DNA from: Polaribacter dokdonensis
GTDB lineage: Bacteria > Bacteroidota > Bacteroidia > Flavobacteriales > Flavobacteriaceae
Length of the DNA stretch: 64,000 nucleotides
Direction of reading: 5' to 3'
Assembly: GCF_024362345.1 (NCBI RefSeq)
Contig: NZ_CP101505.1
Location: 1,322,001-1,386,000, forward strand
The notes under the pieces were generated by a model. That model was not told where the DNA came from. It worked only from the letters and a program-made list of their open reading frames with translations, and searched no databases. Positions 9,063 to 16,910 of this stretch are shown piece by piece. Made by a program: the position numbers and the translations under genes. Positions within the stretch are counted from its first letter, which is position 1. Each line of letters begins with the position of its first letter.

Positions 9063-10595
9063 ATGAAAACTTTACGTTTAATTTTAGGAGATCAACTAAA
9101 TAGCCAACATTCTTGGTATGATAGTAGTAATGAAAACATTACCTATTGTATGTTTGAAATGCGTCAAGAAACAGATTACGTAAAGCATCATATTCAAAAA
9201 GTAGCTGGCTTTTTTGCTGCAATGAGAAATTTTGCTGAAGAATTAAAAGCAAATCAACATCAAGTAATTTATTGGAAATTAAATGAAGAATCTAATACTC
9301 AAAGTCTAACCGAAAACATTTCAAGTTTAATTGATGAAAACAACTTTCAAAAATTTGAGTATCAGGCTCCAGATGAATACAGATTAGACCATCAACTAGA
9401 GGAGTTTTCCAGCAAATTAGATATTGAAAATAAAGTTTTTTCTACGGAACATTTTTATACAGAAAGAGATGAGTTAGCCACCTTTTTTAAAGGTAAAAAA
9501 CAGTTTTTGATGGAAAGTTTCTACAGAAACATGCGTAAAAAACATCAAATATTAATGGTTGACAAACAACCTGAAGGTGGCAAATGGAACTATGATGCTA
9601 GTAATCGAAAAAAATGGAAAGGCGACACTTTAATTCCTTCCGCAAAAAACTTCGATAATAATGTTTCTAAAATTGTAGATGAAATAAAATCAGCTGGAGT
9701 TGAAACTATTGGAAAAATTAATGCAAAATATTTTGAATATCCTATCTCTAGAAAACAAGCTCTAGATCAATTATCTTATTTCTGCGAACATTTACTGGTT
9801 CATTTTGGAGATTATCAAGATGCTATGCATACAGATCAAGTTTTTCTTTTTCACTCAAAAATATCATTTGCTATGAACACCAAAATGATATCTCCAAAAG
9901 AAATTGTAGACGAGACCTTGCAAACGTACAGAAAAAGAAAAGATGAAATTGATATTTCTCAAGTAGAAGGTTTTATAAGGCAAATTATTGGTTGGCGAGA
10001 ATACATGAGAGGTATGTATTGGATGTTAATGCCAGATTATAAAAAAGAAAACTTTTTAAACAATGAAAACAAGTTACCAGACTTCTTTTGGTCAGGAAAA
10101 ACCAAAATGAATTGCCTAAAAAATGCCATTCATAATTCATTAGACAATGGATATGCTCACCATATTCAAAGACTAATGATTACAGGAAATTTTGCTTTGT
10201 TAACTCAAATAGATCCTGCTGAAATTGATGCTTGGTATTTGGGTATTTATGTAGATGCTATAGAGTGGGTTCAATTACCAAATACAAGAGGAATGAGTCA
10301 GTTTGCTGATGGTGGAAAAATTGCCACAAAACCCTATGTTTCTAGTGGAAGTTATATTAGTAAAATGAGTAATTATTGCGACTCTTGTGTGTATAAAAAA
10401 ACGAAGAAGTTTGGAGAAGATGCATGCCCTTTTAATAGTCTTTACTGGAATTTTCTTGACGAAAAACAAGAACAATTATCTTCTAACTTTAGAATGAAGA
10501 TGATGTACAGCTTATTAAACAAAATGTCTACAGAAGATAGAACTAAAATTAAAGAGAAGGCAAATCATATTATTGAAAATTTAGATGAGTATTAA
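9063..10595 (+). CDS. Iron-sulfur bacterial cryptochrome/photolyase (FeS-BCP, PhrB/CryB type)
   Basis: A 510-residue member of the photolyase-related family with a [4Fe-4S] cluster, represented by Agrobacterium PhrB, a (6-4) photolyase using DMRL as antenna. It begins LRLILGDQLNSQHSW, typical of this branch. The four cluster ligands are present: Cys351 (KMNCLKNAIH), Cys439 and Cys442 (NYCDSCVYK), and Cys455 (DACPFNSLYWNF), almost the same numbering and spacing as in PhrB. FAD-domain landmarks QIIGWREYMRG and NGYAHHIQRLMI(T) are also there. It overlaps the next gene by 11 bp. (6-4) photoproduct repair is inferred from the family. Confidence 0.9.
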   Translation: MKTLRLILGDQLNSQHSWYDSSNENITYCMFEMRQETDYVKHHIQKVAGFFAAMRNFAEELKANQHQVIYWKLNEESNTQSLTENISSLIDENNFQKFEYQAPDEYRLDHQLEEFSSKLDIENKVFSTEHFYTERDELATFFKGKKQFLMESFYRNMRKKHQILMVDKQPEGGKWNYDASNRKKWKGDTLIPSAKNFDNNVSKIVDEIKSAGVETIGKINAKYFEYPISRKQALDQLSYFCEHLLVHFGDYQDAMHTDQVFLFHSKISFAMNTKMISPKEIVDETLQTYRKRKDEIDISQVEGFIRQIIGWREYMRGMYWMLMPDYKKENFLNNENKLPDFFWSGKTKMNCLKNAIHNSLDNGYAHHIQRLMITGNFALLTQIDPAEIDAWYLGIYVDAIEWVQLPNTRGMSQFADGGKIATKPYVSSGSYISKMSNYCDSCVYKKTKKFGEDACPFNSLYWNFLDEKQEQLSSNFRMKMMYSLLNKMSTEDRTKIKEKANHIIENLDEY

Positions 10596-12075
10596 TAGAG
10601 AAGAAATAAATATTGTTTGGTTGAAACGCGATTTGCGTTTGCAAGATAATGAAGCTATACATAATGCTTTATTAGCTAAAAAACCAATATTATTTATTTA
10701 CGTTTTTGAAAACTCATTATTAGAAGATCCTCATTATGATTTACGCCACTGGAACTTTATTAAAGAATCTATCAGAGATTTAAATGAAGATTTAGCAAAG
10801 TTTAATAGCAAAATTCTTACAGTAACATCAGAGGTAATTACTGTTTTTAATCAGTTACAAAATTTCTATAGAATAAGTACTGTTTTTTCTCACCAAGAAA
10901 CAGGCTTACTTAAAACCTATAACAGAGATAAAGAATTTGCAAGATATTGTAGAAACAACTCTATTAATTGGGTTGAAAACAACAATAATGGTGTTTTAAG
11001 AGGCCTTTTAAACAGACGCGATTGGATTGAAAAGTGGGAAAACTTTATGTACCAACCACAATTGAAGAATGAGTTAAAAAATGCAAAACTTCTTTCAATT
11101 GATTTGATTAAACAAATAGAAAATAATTTTATTGTTACTGAATTAGAAACTCCTAAAGATGCAAAATTTCAAAAAGGAGGATCTAAAATGGGTTGGAGAT
11201 ATGCAAATAGCTTTTTTGAAGAACGCTATAAAAATTACATGAATCATATTTCTAAACCAGCTTTATCTCGAAAAAGCTGTAGTAGATTATCTCCTTACAT
11301 TGCTTGGGGAAACCTGTCCATTAGGCAAGTATATCAAAAAGCTATTTTAATTAAAAATGATGATAACAAAAGACAATTAGGAGCCTTTGCAAGCAGATTA
11401 AGATGGCAAGCTCATTTTATACAGAAATTCGAAATGGAACATACCATGGAAGAAGCGAGTATAAATAAAGGATATCATAAATTAAAAAAGAATATTTCTA
11501 AAAAATATCAAAAAGCATGGAAAGAAGGCAATACTGGCTTTCCTATTATAGACGCTTCTATGCGTTGTTTGGCAGAAACTGGGTATTTAAATTTTAGAAT
11601 GCGCTCTATGTTAGCTTCATTTTTTACTCATATTTTATGGCAACCTTGGCAAGACTCTTCTCAGCATTTATCAAAATTATTTTTAGATTTTGAACCTGGC
11701 ATACATTTTCCGCAATTAAATATGCAATCAGGAGAAACTGGTATTAATGAAATTAGAGTTTATAACCCTATTAAAAATAGCTTAGAGCATGATGAAGATG
11801 CCAACTTCATAAAAGAATGGGTACCAGAATTAGCAGAATTGCCTACAGCATTTATACATCAGCCTTTTCTAATGACTCCTTTAGATGAGCAGTTTAACAA
11901 TTTTAAATTAGGTATAGATTACCCAAAACCAATCGTAGATTTTAAATCAGCCAGAAAAAGAGCTACACAAACACTTTGGGATATGAAAAAAGATCCTGAT
12001 GTAATAAAAGAGAACTACAGAATTCTTAAAACACACACCCTTTTAGACAGAAAGAAATTACTTCAAAATCAATAA
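10585..12075 (+). CDS. Divergent cryptochrome/photolyase family protein
   Basis: A 496-residue third paralogue in the operon. The N-terminus INIVWLKRDLRLQDNEAI is a normal photolyase antenna domain, and CSRLSPYIAWGNLSIRQVYQ and GNTGFPIIDASMRCLAETGYLNFRMRSMLASF are normal FAD-domain elements. The loop that in classical photolyases reads NWQW(V/A)AGSG is replaced from about residue 375 by FPQLNMQSGETG, and the following segment reads RVYNPIKNSLEHD. The residue facing flavin N5 is therefore unlikely to be the usual Asn. It could be a photolyase of another clade or a signalling cryptochrome; the substrate is not predictable. It ends the first operon of the island. Confidence 0.85.
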   Translation: MSINREEINIVWLKRDLRLQDNEAIHNALLAKKPILFIYVFENSLLEDPHYDLRHWNFIKESIRDLNEDLAKFNSKILTVTSEVITVFNQLQNFYRISTVFSHQETGLLKTYNRDKEFARYCRNNSINWVENNNNGVLRGLLNRRDWIEKWENFMYQPQLKNELKNAKLLSIDLIKQIENNFIVTELETPKDAKFQKGGSKMGWRYANSFFEERYKNYMNHISKPALSRKSCSRLSPYIAWGNLSIRQVYQKAILIKNDDNKRQLGAFASRLRWQAHFIQKFEMEHTMEEASINKGYHKLKKNISKKYQKAWKEGNTGFPIIDASMRCLAETGYLNFRMRSMLASFFTHILWQPWQDSSQHLSKLFLDFEPGIHFPQLNMQSGETGINEIRVYNPIKNSLEHDEDANFIKEWVPELAELPTAFIHQPFLMTPLDEQFNNFKLGIDYPKPIVDFKSARKRATQTLWDMKKDPDVIKENYRILKTHTLLDRKKLLQNQ

Positions 12076-12114
12076 TTTGTAAAATATATACAAATCAAAA
12101 TATTTTGTTAATTT

Positions 12115-12167
12115 TTGTTTAACCATTTAAATAATACCTTAAACAAAATTTTTTTTGATTATCTTTG
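12115..12167 (+). promoter_or_regulatory. Second copy of the TTGTTTAA-N16-TTAAACAA element plus -7 box
   Basis: TTGTTTAA (12115-12122) and TTAAACAA (12139-12146) flank a 16-bp spacer ending in TAATACC, as at 5516-5547. A perfect -7 box TATCTTTG lies at 12160-12167. The spacing from repeat to -7 box is 13 bp here and 4 bp in the first copy, a difference of 9 bp or just under one helical turn. The next gene starts at 12172, so its mRNA should have almost no leader. Confidence 0.7.
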
Positions 12168-12171
12168 ATAT

Positions 12172-12603
12172 GTGATTTTTAATACAACACATAATAATAA
12201 GGATACTGAAAAAGCAATTAACAACTTGCTAGGAAAGCCATATTCATTTTTTCAATCGATTAAATTAAAAGGCACAGGTTCAAAAAGAATGATTATTGAT
12301 GAAGTAAGTGTTGGCTTCAAAAATATGATGAATACTGTTGCTGACCTTAATTATGGAAATATAGAATTAAGAGAAAAAGGCTTATTAGTTCATATTAACA
12401 AAGGTCTTAAAAACTTTAGTTGGGCAATTCCTTTTTATCAATTACACATTTACAAAACAAGTGGCTTTAGCATTCATGCTCAAGGAAACTTTGTTCGATT
12501 CAAAAACAATAAATTGTTGAAAGAAAATAAAAAGTTTCTCGACAAACTAATAGATTTAAAAATTAAAAACGACGAACAGTTTGATTTCCAAAATGTTCAA
12601 TAA
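12172..12603 (+). CDS. Conserved hypothetical protein, first gene of photolyase operon 2
   Basis: A 143-residue cytoplasmic protein I cannot assign. It is mixed alpha/beta, with a basic centre (IKLKGTGSKRMIID) and a beta-rich stretch (GLLVHINKGLKNFSWAIPFYQLHI) that resembles a PH-like fold. The only start that keeps the N-terminus is GTG at 12172; the next Met is residue 40. The -7 box ends at 12167, so transcription should begin at or next to the GTG, giving a leaderless message. It is followed at 6 nt by the TIGR03643-type gene. Placement suggests a role in the light or oxidative response. Confidence 0.6.
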   Translation: MIFNTTHNNKDTEKAINNLLGKPYSFFQSIKLKGTGSKRMIIDEVSVGFKNMMNTVADLNYGNIELREKGLLVHINKGLKNFSWAIPFYQLHIYKTSGFSIHAQGNFVRFKNNKLLKENKKFLDKLIDLKIKNDEQFDFQNVQ

Positions 12604-12609
12604 TATACA

Positions 12610-12885
12610 ATGACTACTTTAAACAACATACAGATTGATAGAATCATAGAAATGGCTTGGGAAGATAGAACCACTTTCGAGGCAATTCAATTTCAGTTTG
12701 GCTTAAAAGAGCAAGAAGTCATCAATTTAATGAGAAAAGAAATGAAGCCTAGCAGCTTTAGAATGTGGAGAAAAAGGGTTCAAGGAAGAAAAACAAAACA
12801 CGAAAAGCTAAGAACATTTGAAAAAGGCAGGTTTAAATGTTCTAGACAGAAATCAATATCTAATAACTCTATTGCCAAAAGATAA
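12610..12885 (+). CDS. TIGR03643/DUF2805 family small protein
   Basis: A 91-residue basic protein that matches the TIGR03643 (DUF2805) family: QIDRIIEMAWEDRTTFEAIQ, then QFGLKEQEVINLMRKEMK, SSFRMWRKRVQGRKTKH. The helix-turn-helix-like spacing and high Arg/Lys content suggest nucleic acid binding, but no function is established. Such genes are regular companions of cryptochrome and photolyase clusters. It lies between the unknown 143-residue gene and folE. Confidence 0.85.
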   Translation: MTTLNNIQIDRIIEMAWEDRTTFEAIQFQFGLKEQEVINLMRKEMKPSSFRMWRKRVQGRKTKHEKLRTFEKGRFKCSRQKSISNNSIAKR

Positions 12886-12950
12886 CCAACAGTGCTTTGC
12901 TTTTAAGTTTAGTAGGGTACTTAAAGACAGCACATAAAAAAGATACTATT

Positions 12951-13649
12951 ATGATTACAGATGTAATACTTAAAGAAAAACAAACAGACCAAAAACTAAA
13001 TGGATTTTCATTTGAAGAAGTAGGTGATGACCATTTATTTACAGGTTTAGAAACCCCCATGAAAAAGGATGCTTTTAAACTTTCTGACAATGAAAAGAAA
13101 GAAAAAATAGCTATTCTATTTGAAGAAATTATGGATGTAATGGGCTTAGACCTTACAGACGATTCTTTACAAGGAACTCCAAAAAGAGTTGCAAAAATGT
13201 ATATTGATGAGATTTTCTCTGGCTTAAACCCTGCAAATAAGCCTAAAGTTGCATTATTTGACAACAAATATCAATACAACCAAATGTTGGTTGAAAAAAA
13301 CATAACATTTTACTCTAATTGCGAGCATCATTTTGTACCAATTATTGGTAAAGCTCATGTAGCATATATCTCTTCTGGTAAAGTAATTGGTTTATCTAAA
13401 CTAAACAGAATTGTACAATATTATGCTAAAAGACCTCAAGTGCAAGAGAGGTTAACCAACCAAATTGCAGAAGACTTAAAAGGCATATTAGGCACAGAAG
13501 ATGTTGCTGTTATTATAGATGCCAAACACTTATGTGTATCTTCTAGAGGTATTAAAGATGACACTTCATCTACAGTTACTTCTTACTTTGGAGGTAAGTT
13601 CAATAATCAAGAAAAAATAGCAGAATTACAAAACACTTTAAATTATTAG
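12951..13649 (+). CDS. folE: GTP cyclohydrolase I
   Basis: Converts GTP to 7,8-dihydroneopterin triphosphate, the first step of folate and pterin synthesis. The 232-residue protein has the zinc-site motif NCEHHFVPIIGKAHVAYI, the core GLSKLNRIVQYYAKRPQVQERLT, and HLCVSSRGI with the second zinc Cys. The N-terminal 50 residues are variable. The ATG at 12951 is preferred over an upstream start at 12897 that would add 18 unrelated residues. Its presence in a photolyase operon makes sense if more pterin (the MTHF antenna chromophore) is needed; that link is an inference. The next gene starts 2 nt downstream. Confidence 0.95.
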   Translation: MITDVILKEKQTDQKLNGFSFEEVGDDHLFTGLETPMKKDAFKLSDNEKKEKIAILFEEIMDVMGLDLTDDSLQGTPKRVAKMYIDEIFSGLNPANKPKVALFDNKYQYNQMLVEKNITFYSNCEHHFVPIIGKAHVAYISSGKVIGLSKLNRIVQYYAKRPQVQERLTNQIAEDLKGILGTEDVAVIIDAKHLCVSSRGIKDDTSSTVTSYFGGKFNNQEKIAELQNTLNY

Positions 13650-13651
13650 TT

Positions 13652-13879
13652 ATGGATTTAATACAGAAAGCAATCGAATTCGAAAACAGAAAGAAAAGAT
13701 TCCCAACTACTAGCGATCGTATTTTGGCATCTAGAGAAGCAAAGTCTTTAATTTTAGGATTAAATGAAATCTATAAAGAGACTAAAGACAGTAATATCAT
13801 GGATATTATGAAACGCCTAACTGTAATAAAACAAAAAATTGAAAAGCGTTTAAAAGGTAAACCTTTAACAGCAGCATAA
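13652..13879 (+). CDS. Small conserved protein, tandem copy 1
   Basis: A 75-residue charged helical protein of unknown function. It is a duplicate of the next gene: about 50 of 71 aligned positions are identical, including the blocks TTSDRILASRE and KQKIEKRLKG. No signal peptide, Cys or transmembrane segment is present. It begins 2 nt after folE, so it is in the same operon. It could be a small structural or binding subunit; I do not recognise a named family. Confidence 0.7.
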   Translation: MDLIQKAIEFENRKKRFPTTSDRILASREAKSLILGLNEIYKETKDSNIMDIMKRLTVIKQKIEKRLKGKPLTAA

Positions 13880-13953
13880 TAAACCTGTATTTTGCTTGAT
13901 TTTCTAACAAATATATTTATATTGCCAAATTAGAAAATTACCAAAATTACATA

Positions 13954-14169
13954 ATGGAATTATTAGAAAGAGCTACTGAGTTCGAAAACAGAAAATTTTC
14001 GTTTAAAACAACGAGCGATAGAATTTTAGCTTCAAGAGAAGTTAAAGCGCTTATTTTAGAATTAAACGAAGTATATAAATTAGAAAAAGATCCAGAAATT
14101 ATGGATCAAATGAAGCGCCTTACAGCAGTTAAACAAAAAATTGAAAAGCGCTTGAAAGGAAGACGATAA
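13954..14169 (+). CDS. Small conserved protein, tandem copy 2
   Basis: A 71-residue paralogue of the gene just upstream, colinear without gaps until the C-terminus, where copy 1 has a few extra residues (KPLTAA). The 74-bp gap between the copies is the only sizeable gap within this operon and is AT-rich; it might hold a secondary promoter, but no clear TAnnTTTG box is seen. The SDR gene follows 3 nt after its stop. Confidence 0.7.
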   Translation: MELLERATEFENRKFSFKTTSDRILASREVKALILELNEVYKLEKDPEIMDQMKRLTAVKQKIEKRLKGRR

Positions 14170-14172
14170 AAG

Positions 14173-14856
14173 ATGAAAAATATAATAGTTATTGGAGGAA
14201 GTAAAGGAATAGGAAATGCAATTTTAACCTCTTTACTAGATCAAAACAAGGTTTATAACATCAGTAGAACAGCACCAGATATTAGCCACAATAACTTAAC
14301 TCATCACTCTTTAGATATTTTGCAAGACGAATTGCCAAGTATCGAAAATGTAGACACTTTAATTTACTGCCCAGGAAGCATTAATCTAAAACCAATTTCT
14401 AGATTAAAATTAGATGATTTTAGAAATGATTTCGAAATCAACGTAATTGGTGCAGTTAAAGCAATACAACATTATTTACCTTCATTAAAAAAAGGGAATA
14501 AACCATCCATATTATTATTCAGTACAGTTGCTGCAAAATTAGGAATGCCATTTCATGCTAGTGTTGCAGCAGCTAAATCTGCTGTAGAAGGAATCACAAA
14601 ATCTTTAGGAGCAGAATTTGCACCTAATATTCGTGTAAATGCAATTGCACCTACAGTTACAGATACAGACTTAGCTTCTAAATTACTTAGAAATGACAGA
14701 ATGATAGAAAATATCACAGAACGTCATCCTTTAAAAAAATATTTACAACCCAGTGAAGTTGCAGATCTTGCAAACTTTTTAATTTCAGAAAAAGCAGCCT
14801 CTATTTCTGGCCAAATTTTTGAATTAGATTGTGGTATTGTAAGCTTCAAAATATAA
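14173..14856 (+). CDS. SDR family protein lacking the catalytic Tyr
   Basis: A 227-residue short-chain dehydrogenase/reductase. The NAD(P) motif GGSKGIG is at residues 8-14, the Asn of EINVIGAVKA is present, and the Ser (FSTVAAK, about residue 117) and Lys135 of the active site are present. The Tyr of the YxxxK pair is replaced: the sequence reads SVAAAK, with Val131 in the Tyr position. The C-terminal ASISGQIFELDCG segment is normal. I believe related proteins elsewhere share this change, so it may be a non-reductase subfamily. It sits between small gene copy 2 and the glutathione peroxidase. Confidence 0.8.
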   Translation: MKNIIVIGGSKGIGNAILTSLLDQNKVYNISRTAPDISHNNLTHHSLDILQDELPSIENVDTLIYCPGSINLKPISRLKLDDFRNDFEINVIGAVKAIQHYLPSLKKGNKPSILLFSTVAAKLGMPFHASVAAAKSAVEGITKSLGAEFAPNIRVNAIAPTVTDTDLASKLLRNDRMIENITERHPLKKYLQPSEVADLANFLISEKAASISGQIFELDCGIVSFKI

Positions 14857-14868
14857 ATTTTACATTTT

Positions 14869-15342
14869 ATGACTAATATCTATGATATTAAAATTGATAG
14901 TTTACAAGGTAAACCTATCAATCTTCGAGACTTTAAAAACAAACATATTCTATTTGTAAATGTGGCTTCTAAATGCGGCTTTACACCTCAATATAAAGAT
15001 TTAGAAAAACTACATCAACAATATAAAGAAAATCTTGTGGTTGTTGGAGTACCTTGTAATCAGTTTGGTAGTCAAGAACCAGGTAATGCAAACGAAATTG
15101 AAGAATTTTGTGAAGTAAATTATGGAGTTACTTTTTTAATTACAGAAAAAATTGATGTAAAAGGAGCCAATCAACACCCTTTATACACATGGTTAACATC
15201 GAAAGATTTTAATGGTAAAAAAAGTTCTTCTATAAAATGGAATTTTCAGAAATATTTAGTTTCTCCAGAAGGTAAATTAATAGACTATTACTTTTCTATT
15301 ACAAAACCTACGAGTTCTAAAATAACAAAACACATCTCATAA
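14869..15342 (+). CDS. Glutathione peroxidase family, thioredoxin-dependent type
   Basis: Reduces hydrogen peroxide and lipid hydroperoxides. The 157-residue protein has the peroxidatic Cys36 in NVASKCGFTPQY, the CNQFGSQEPG motif with the active-site Gln, and KWNFQKYLV with the Trp and Asn. Cys81 (FCEVNYGVTF) lies where BtuE-like enzymes carry the resolving Cys, so thioredoxin is the likelier reductant. It is cytoplasmic, with no signal peptide. Within the light-response operon it points to protection against photo-oxidative stress. Confidence 0.93.
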   Translation: MTNIYDIKIDSLQGKPINLRDFKNKHILFVNVASKCGFTPQYKDLEKLHQQYKENLVVVGVPCNQFGSQEPGNANEIEEFCEVNYGVTFLITEKIDVKGANQHPLYTWLTSKDFNGKKSSSIKWNFQKYLVSPEGKLIDYYFSITKPTSSKITKHIS

Positions 15343-15344
15343 CT

Positions 15345-15512
15345 ATGTTTGGATTATTTAAAAAGAAAACAGAAGAAGAAAGATTACAAGAAAAATACAA
15401 GAAATTAATGGAGGAAGGTTTTAAACTACAGTCGGTTAATAGAAGTGATAGTGATCAGAAATATTTGGAGGCAGATGCTGTGCTAAAAGAAATTGAGGCA
15501 TTAAAAAAGTAA
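15345..15512 (+). CDS. Lacal_2735 family small protein
   Basis: A 55-residue protein beginning MFGLFKKKTEEERLQEKYKK, followed by a second helix rich in Glu and Lys (ADAVLKEIEALKK). This is the pattern of the Lacal_2735 family of small flavobacterial proteins, of unknown function. It starts 2 nt after the glutathione peroxidase stop, so it ends operon 2 of the island. The gene is short, but start, length and coiled-coil composition fit the family. Confidence 0.8.
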   Translation: MFGLFKKKTEEERLQEKYKKLMEEGFKLQSVNRSDSDQKYLEADAVLKEIEALKK

Positions 15513-15653
15513 GGTTTATTTTTTAAGTAAAACCTCAGAAAACAGGCAATAATAAGTTAATTTCGTTTCCCTTTTAATCAGTAAGCAGATATTTATATTA
15601 AAATATTGTAATCATTGATTTACGCCAAAAGGTTTAAAATTTTAACCTAACTA

Positions 15654-16436
15654 ATGACGAAAATACAACATATAGAAAACGAATTACTAGATTTAAGAAA
15701 TCATCTTAAACACCATGAATTATACAATAATCTTCAACAACTAGAAGATATTAAAATTTTCATGGAACAACATGTGTATGCTGTTTGGGACTTTATGTCA
15801 CTTCTTAAAAGTTTACAAAACAGCCTAACAAATACACAGGTTCCTTGGACACCACCAAAAAACCCTTTACTTGCCAAATTTATAAATGAAATTGTACTAT
15901 GTGAAGAAAGTGATATTAATGAGTTAGGAGAAACAAAAAGTCATTTTCAAATGTACTTAGATGCTATGAAACAACTAGGTGCAAATACCGAAAAAATTCA
16001 AAACTTTCTATCTTTCATAAATCATGGCAGCTCTGTAAAATTGGCTTTAGAAAAAACAGAATTACCCAATAGAATATCAGATTTTATAAACTTCACTTTT
16101 TCTATCATAGAAACCAACAAACCTCATTTAATTGCTTCTGCTTTTACGTTTGGAAGAGAAGATATAATACCAGATATGTTTTTAAGTATTATAGATAAAT
16201 CTAAAAATCAACAAGAACATACTCCAAAATTAAAATATTATTTAGAAAGACACATAGAATTAGATGGTGATGAACATGGCCCTTTATCACTTAAAATGAT
16301 TGAAGAACTTTGTGGAAATGATGAGGTAAAATGGAATGAAACCTTGTTTATTGCTAAAGAATCTTTAACCAAAAGAATTGAATTATGGGATGCTATTAAT
16401 AGCTTGATTCTAAAAAACAAATATGTTGTAAAATAG
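15654..16436 (+). CDS. DUF3050 protein (heme-oxygenase-like fold)
   Basis: A 260-residue all-helical protein of the DUF3050 family, related in fold to heme oxygenase and TenA. Visible family elements are [35 protein letters not shown]-like [23 protein letters not shown] and [16 protein letters not shown], whose His and Glu residues could be metal ligands, as in di-iron HDO-type oxidases. The biochemical role is unknown. It starts the third small operon of the island, ahead of the SRPBCC protein and photolyase. The 141-bp gap upstream holds a TTAAAATTTTAA palindrome but no clear promoter box. Confidence 0.8.
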   Translation: MTKIQHIENELLDLRNHLKHHELYNNLQQLEDIKIFMEQHVYAVWDFMSLLKSLQNSLTNTQVPWTPPKNPLLAKFINEIVLCEESDINELGETKSHFQMYLDAMKQLGANTEKIQNFLSFINHGSSVKLALEKTELPNRISDFINFTFSIIETNKPHLIASAFTFGREDIIPDMFLSIIDKSKNQQEHTPKLKYYLERHIELDGDEHGPLSLKMIEELCGNDEVKWNETLFIAKESLTKRIELWDAINSLILKNKYVVK

Positions 16437-16443
16437 AAATTCT

Positions 16444-16908
16444 ATGAAAATATATACACTTCACAAATCGCAAAAACTACCAATAACGTTAGATGAAGCT
16501 TGGAACTTTTTATCCAATCCTAAAAATTTAAAGATTATAACTCCAGATTATATGTCTTTTGATATTGTTTCAAAAATAGACAGACCTCTTTATACTGGTC
16601 AAATCATTCAGTATATAGTAACACCATTATTAGGCATTAAAACAAAATGGGTTTCAGAAATTACACATATTGAAGACAAAAAATACTTTGTAGATGAACA
16701 AATGTATGGCCCTTATTCTCTTTGGCATCACAAACACTTTATCAAAGAAATTGAAGGTGGTGTAGAAATGGAAGATATTATAGACTATAAAGTTCCTTTA
16801 GGGTTTTTAGGTCAATTAGTGCACCCAATTTTGGTAAAGCCTAAATTAGAAGAAATTTTTAATTACAGACAAACAAAGTTATTAGAGCTTTTTGGAGAAT
16901 ATAAATAA
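16444..16908 (+). CDS. SRPBCC family protein (cell-division-inhibitor type)
   Basis: A 154-residue START-like (SRPBCC) protein. Features are SQKLPITLDEAWNFLSNPKNLKIITP at the N-terminus, EMxxGQIIQY-like TGQIIQYIVTPLLGIKTKWVSEI, and DEQMYGPYSLWHHKHFI. Homologues next to photolyases are often labelled cell division inhibitor, but that label is weakly supported. It probably binds a hydrophobic ligand. The stop is followed after 2 nt by the photolyase ATG, so the two are co-translated. Confidence 0.8.
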   Translation: MKIYTLHKSQKLPITLDEAWNFLSNPKNLKIITPDYMSFDIVSKIDRPLYTGQIIQYIVTPLLGIKTKWVSEITHIEDKKYFVDEQMYGPYSLWHHKHFIKEIEGGVEMEDIIDYKVPLGFLGQLVHPILVKPKLEEIFNYRQTKLLELFGEYK

Positions 16909-16910
16909 GC

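Noticed and set aside
12869..13267. 132-residue minus-strand frame over folE
   Set aside because: It overlaps the conserved folE gene entirely and has no family features.
15634..15645. TTAAAATTTTAA palindrome before the DUF3050 gene
   Set aside because: A/T-only palindromes of this length are expected often at this base composition, and it does not match the TTGTTTAA element.
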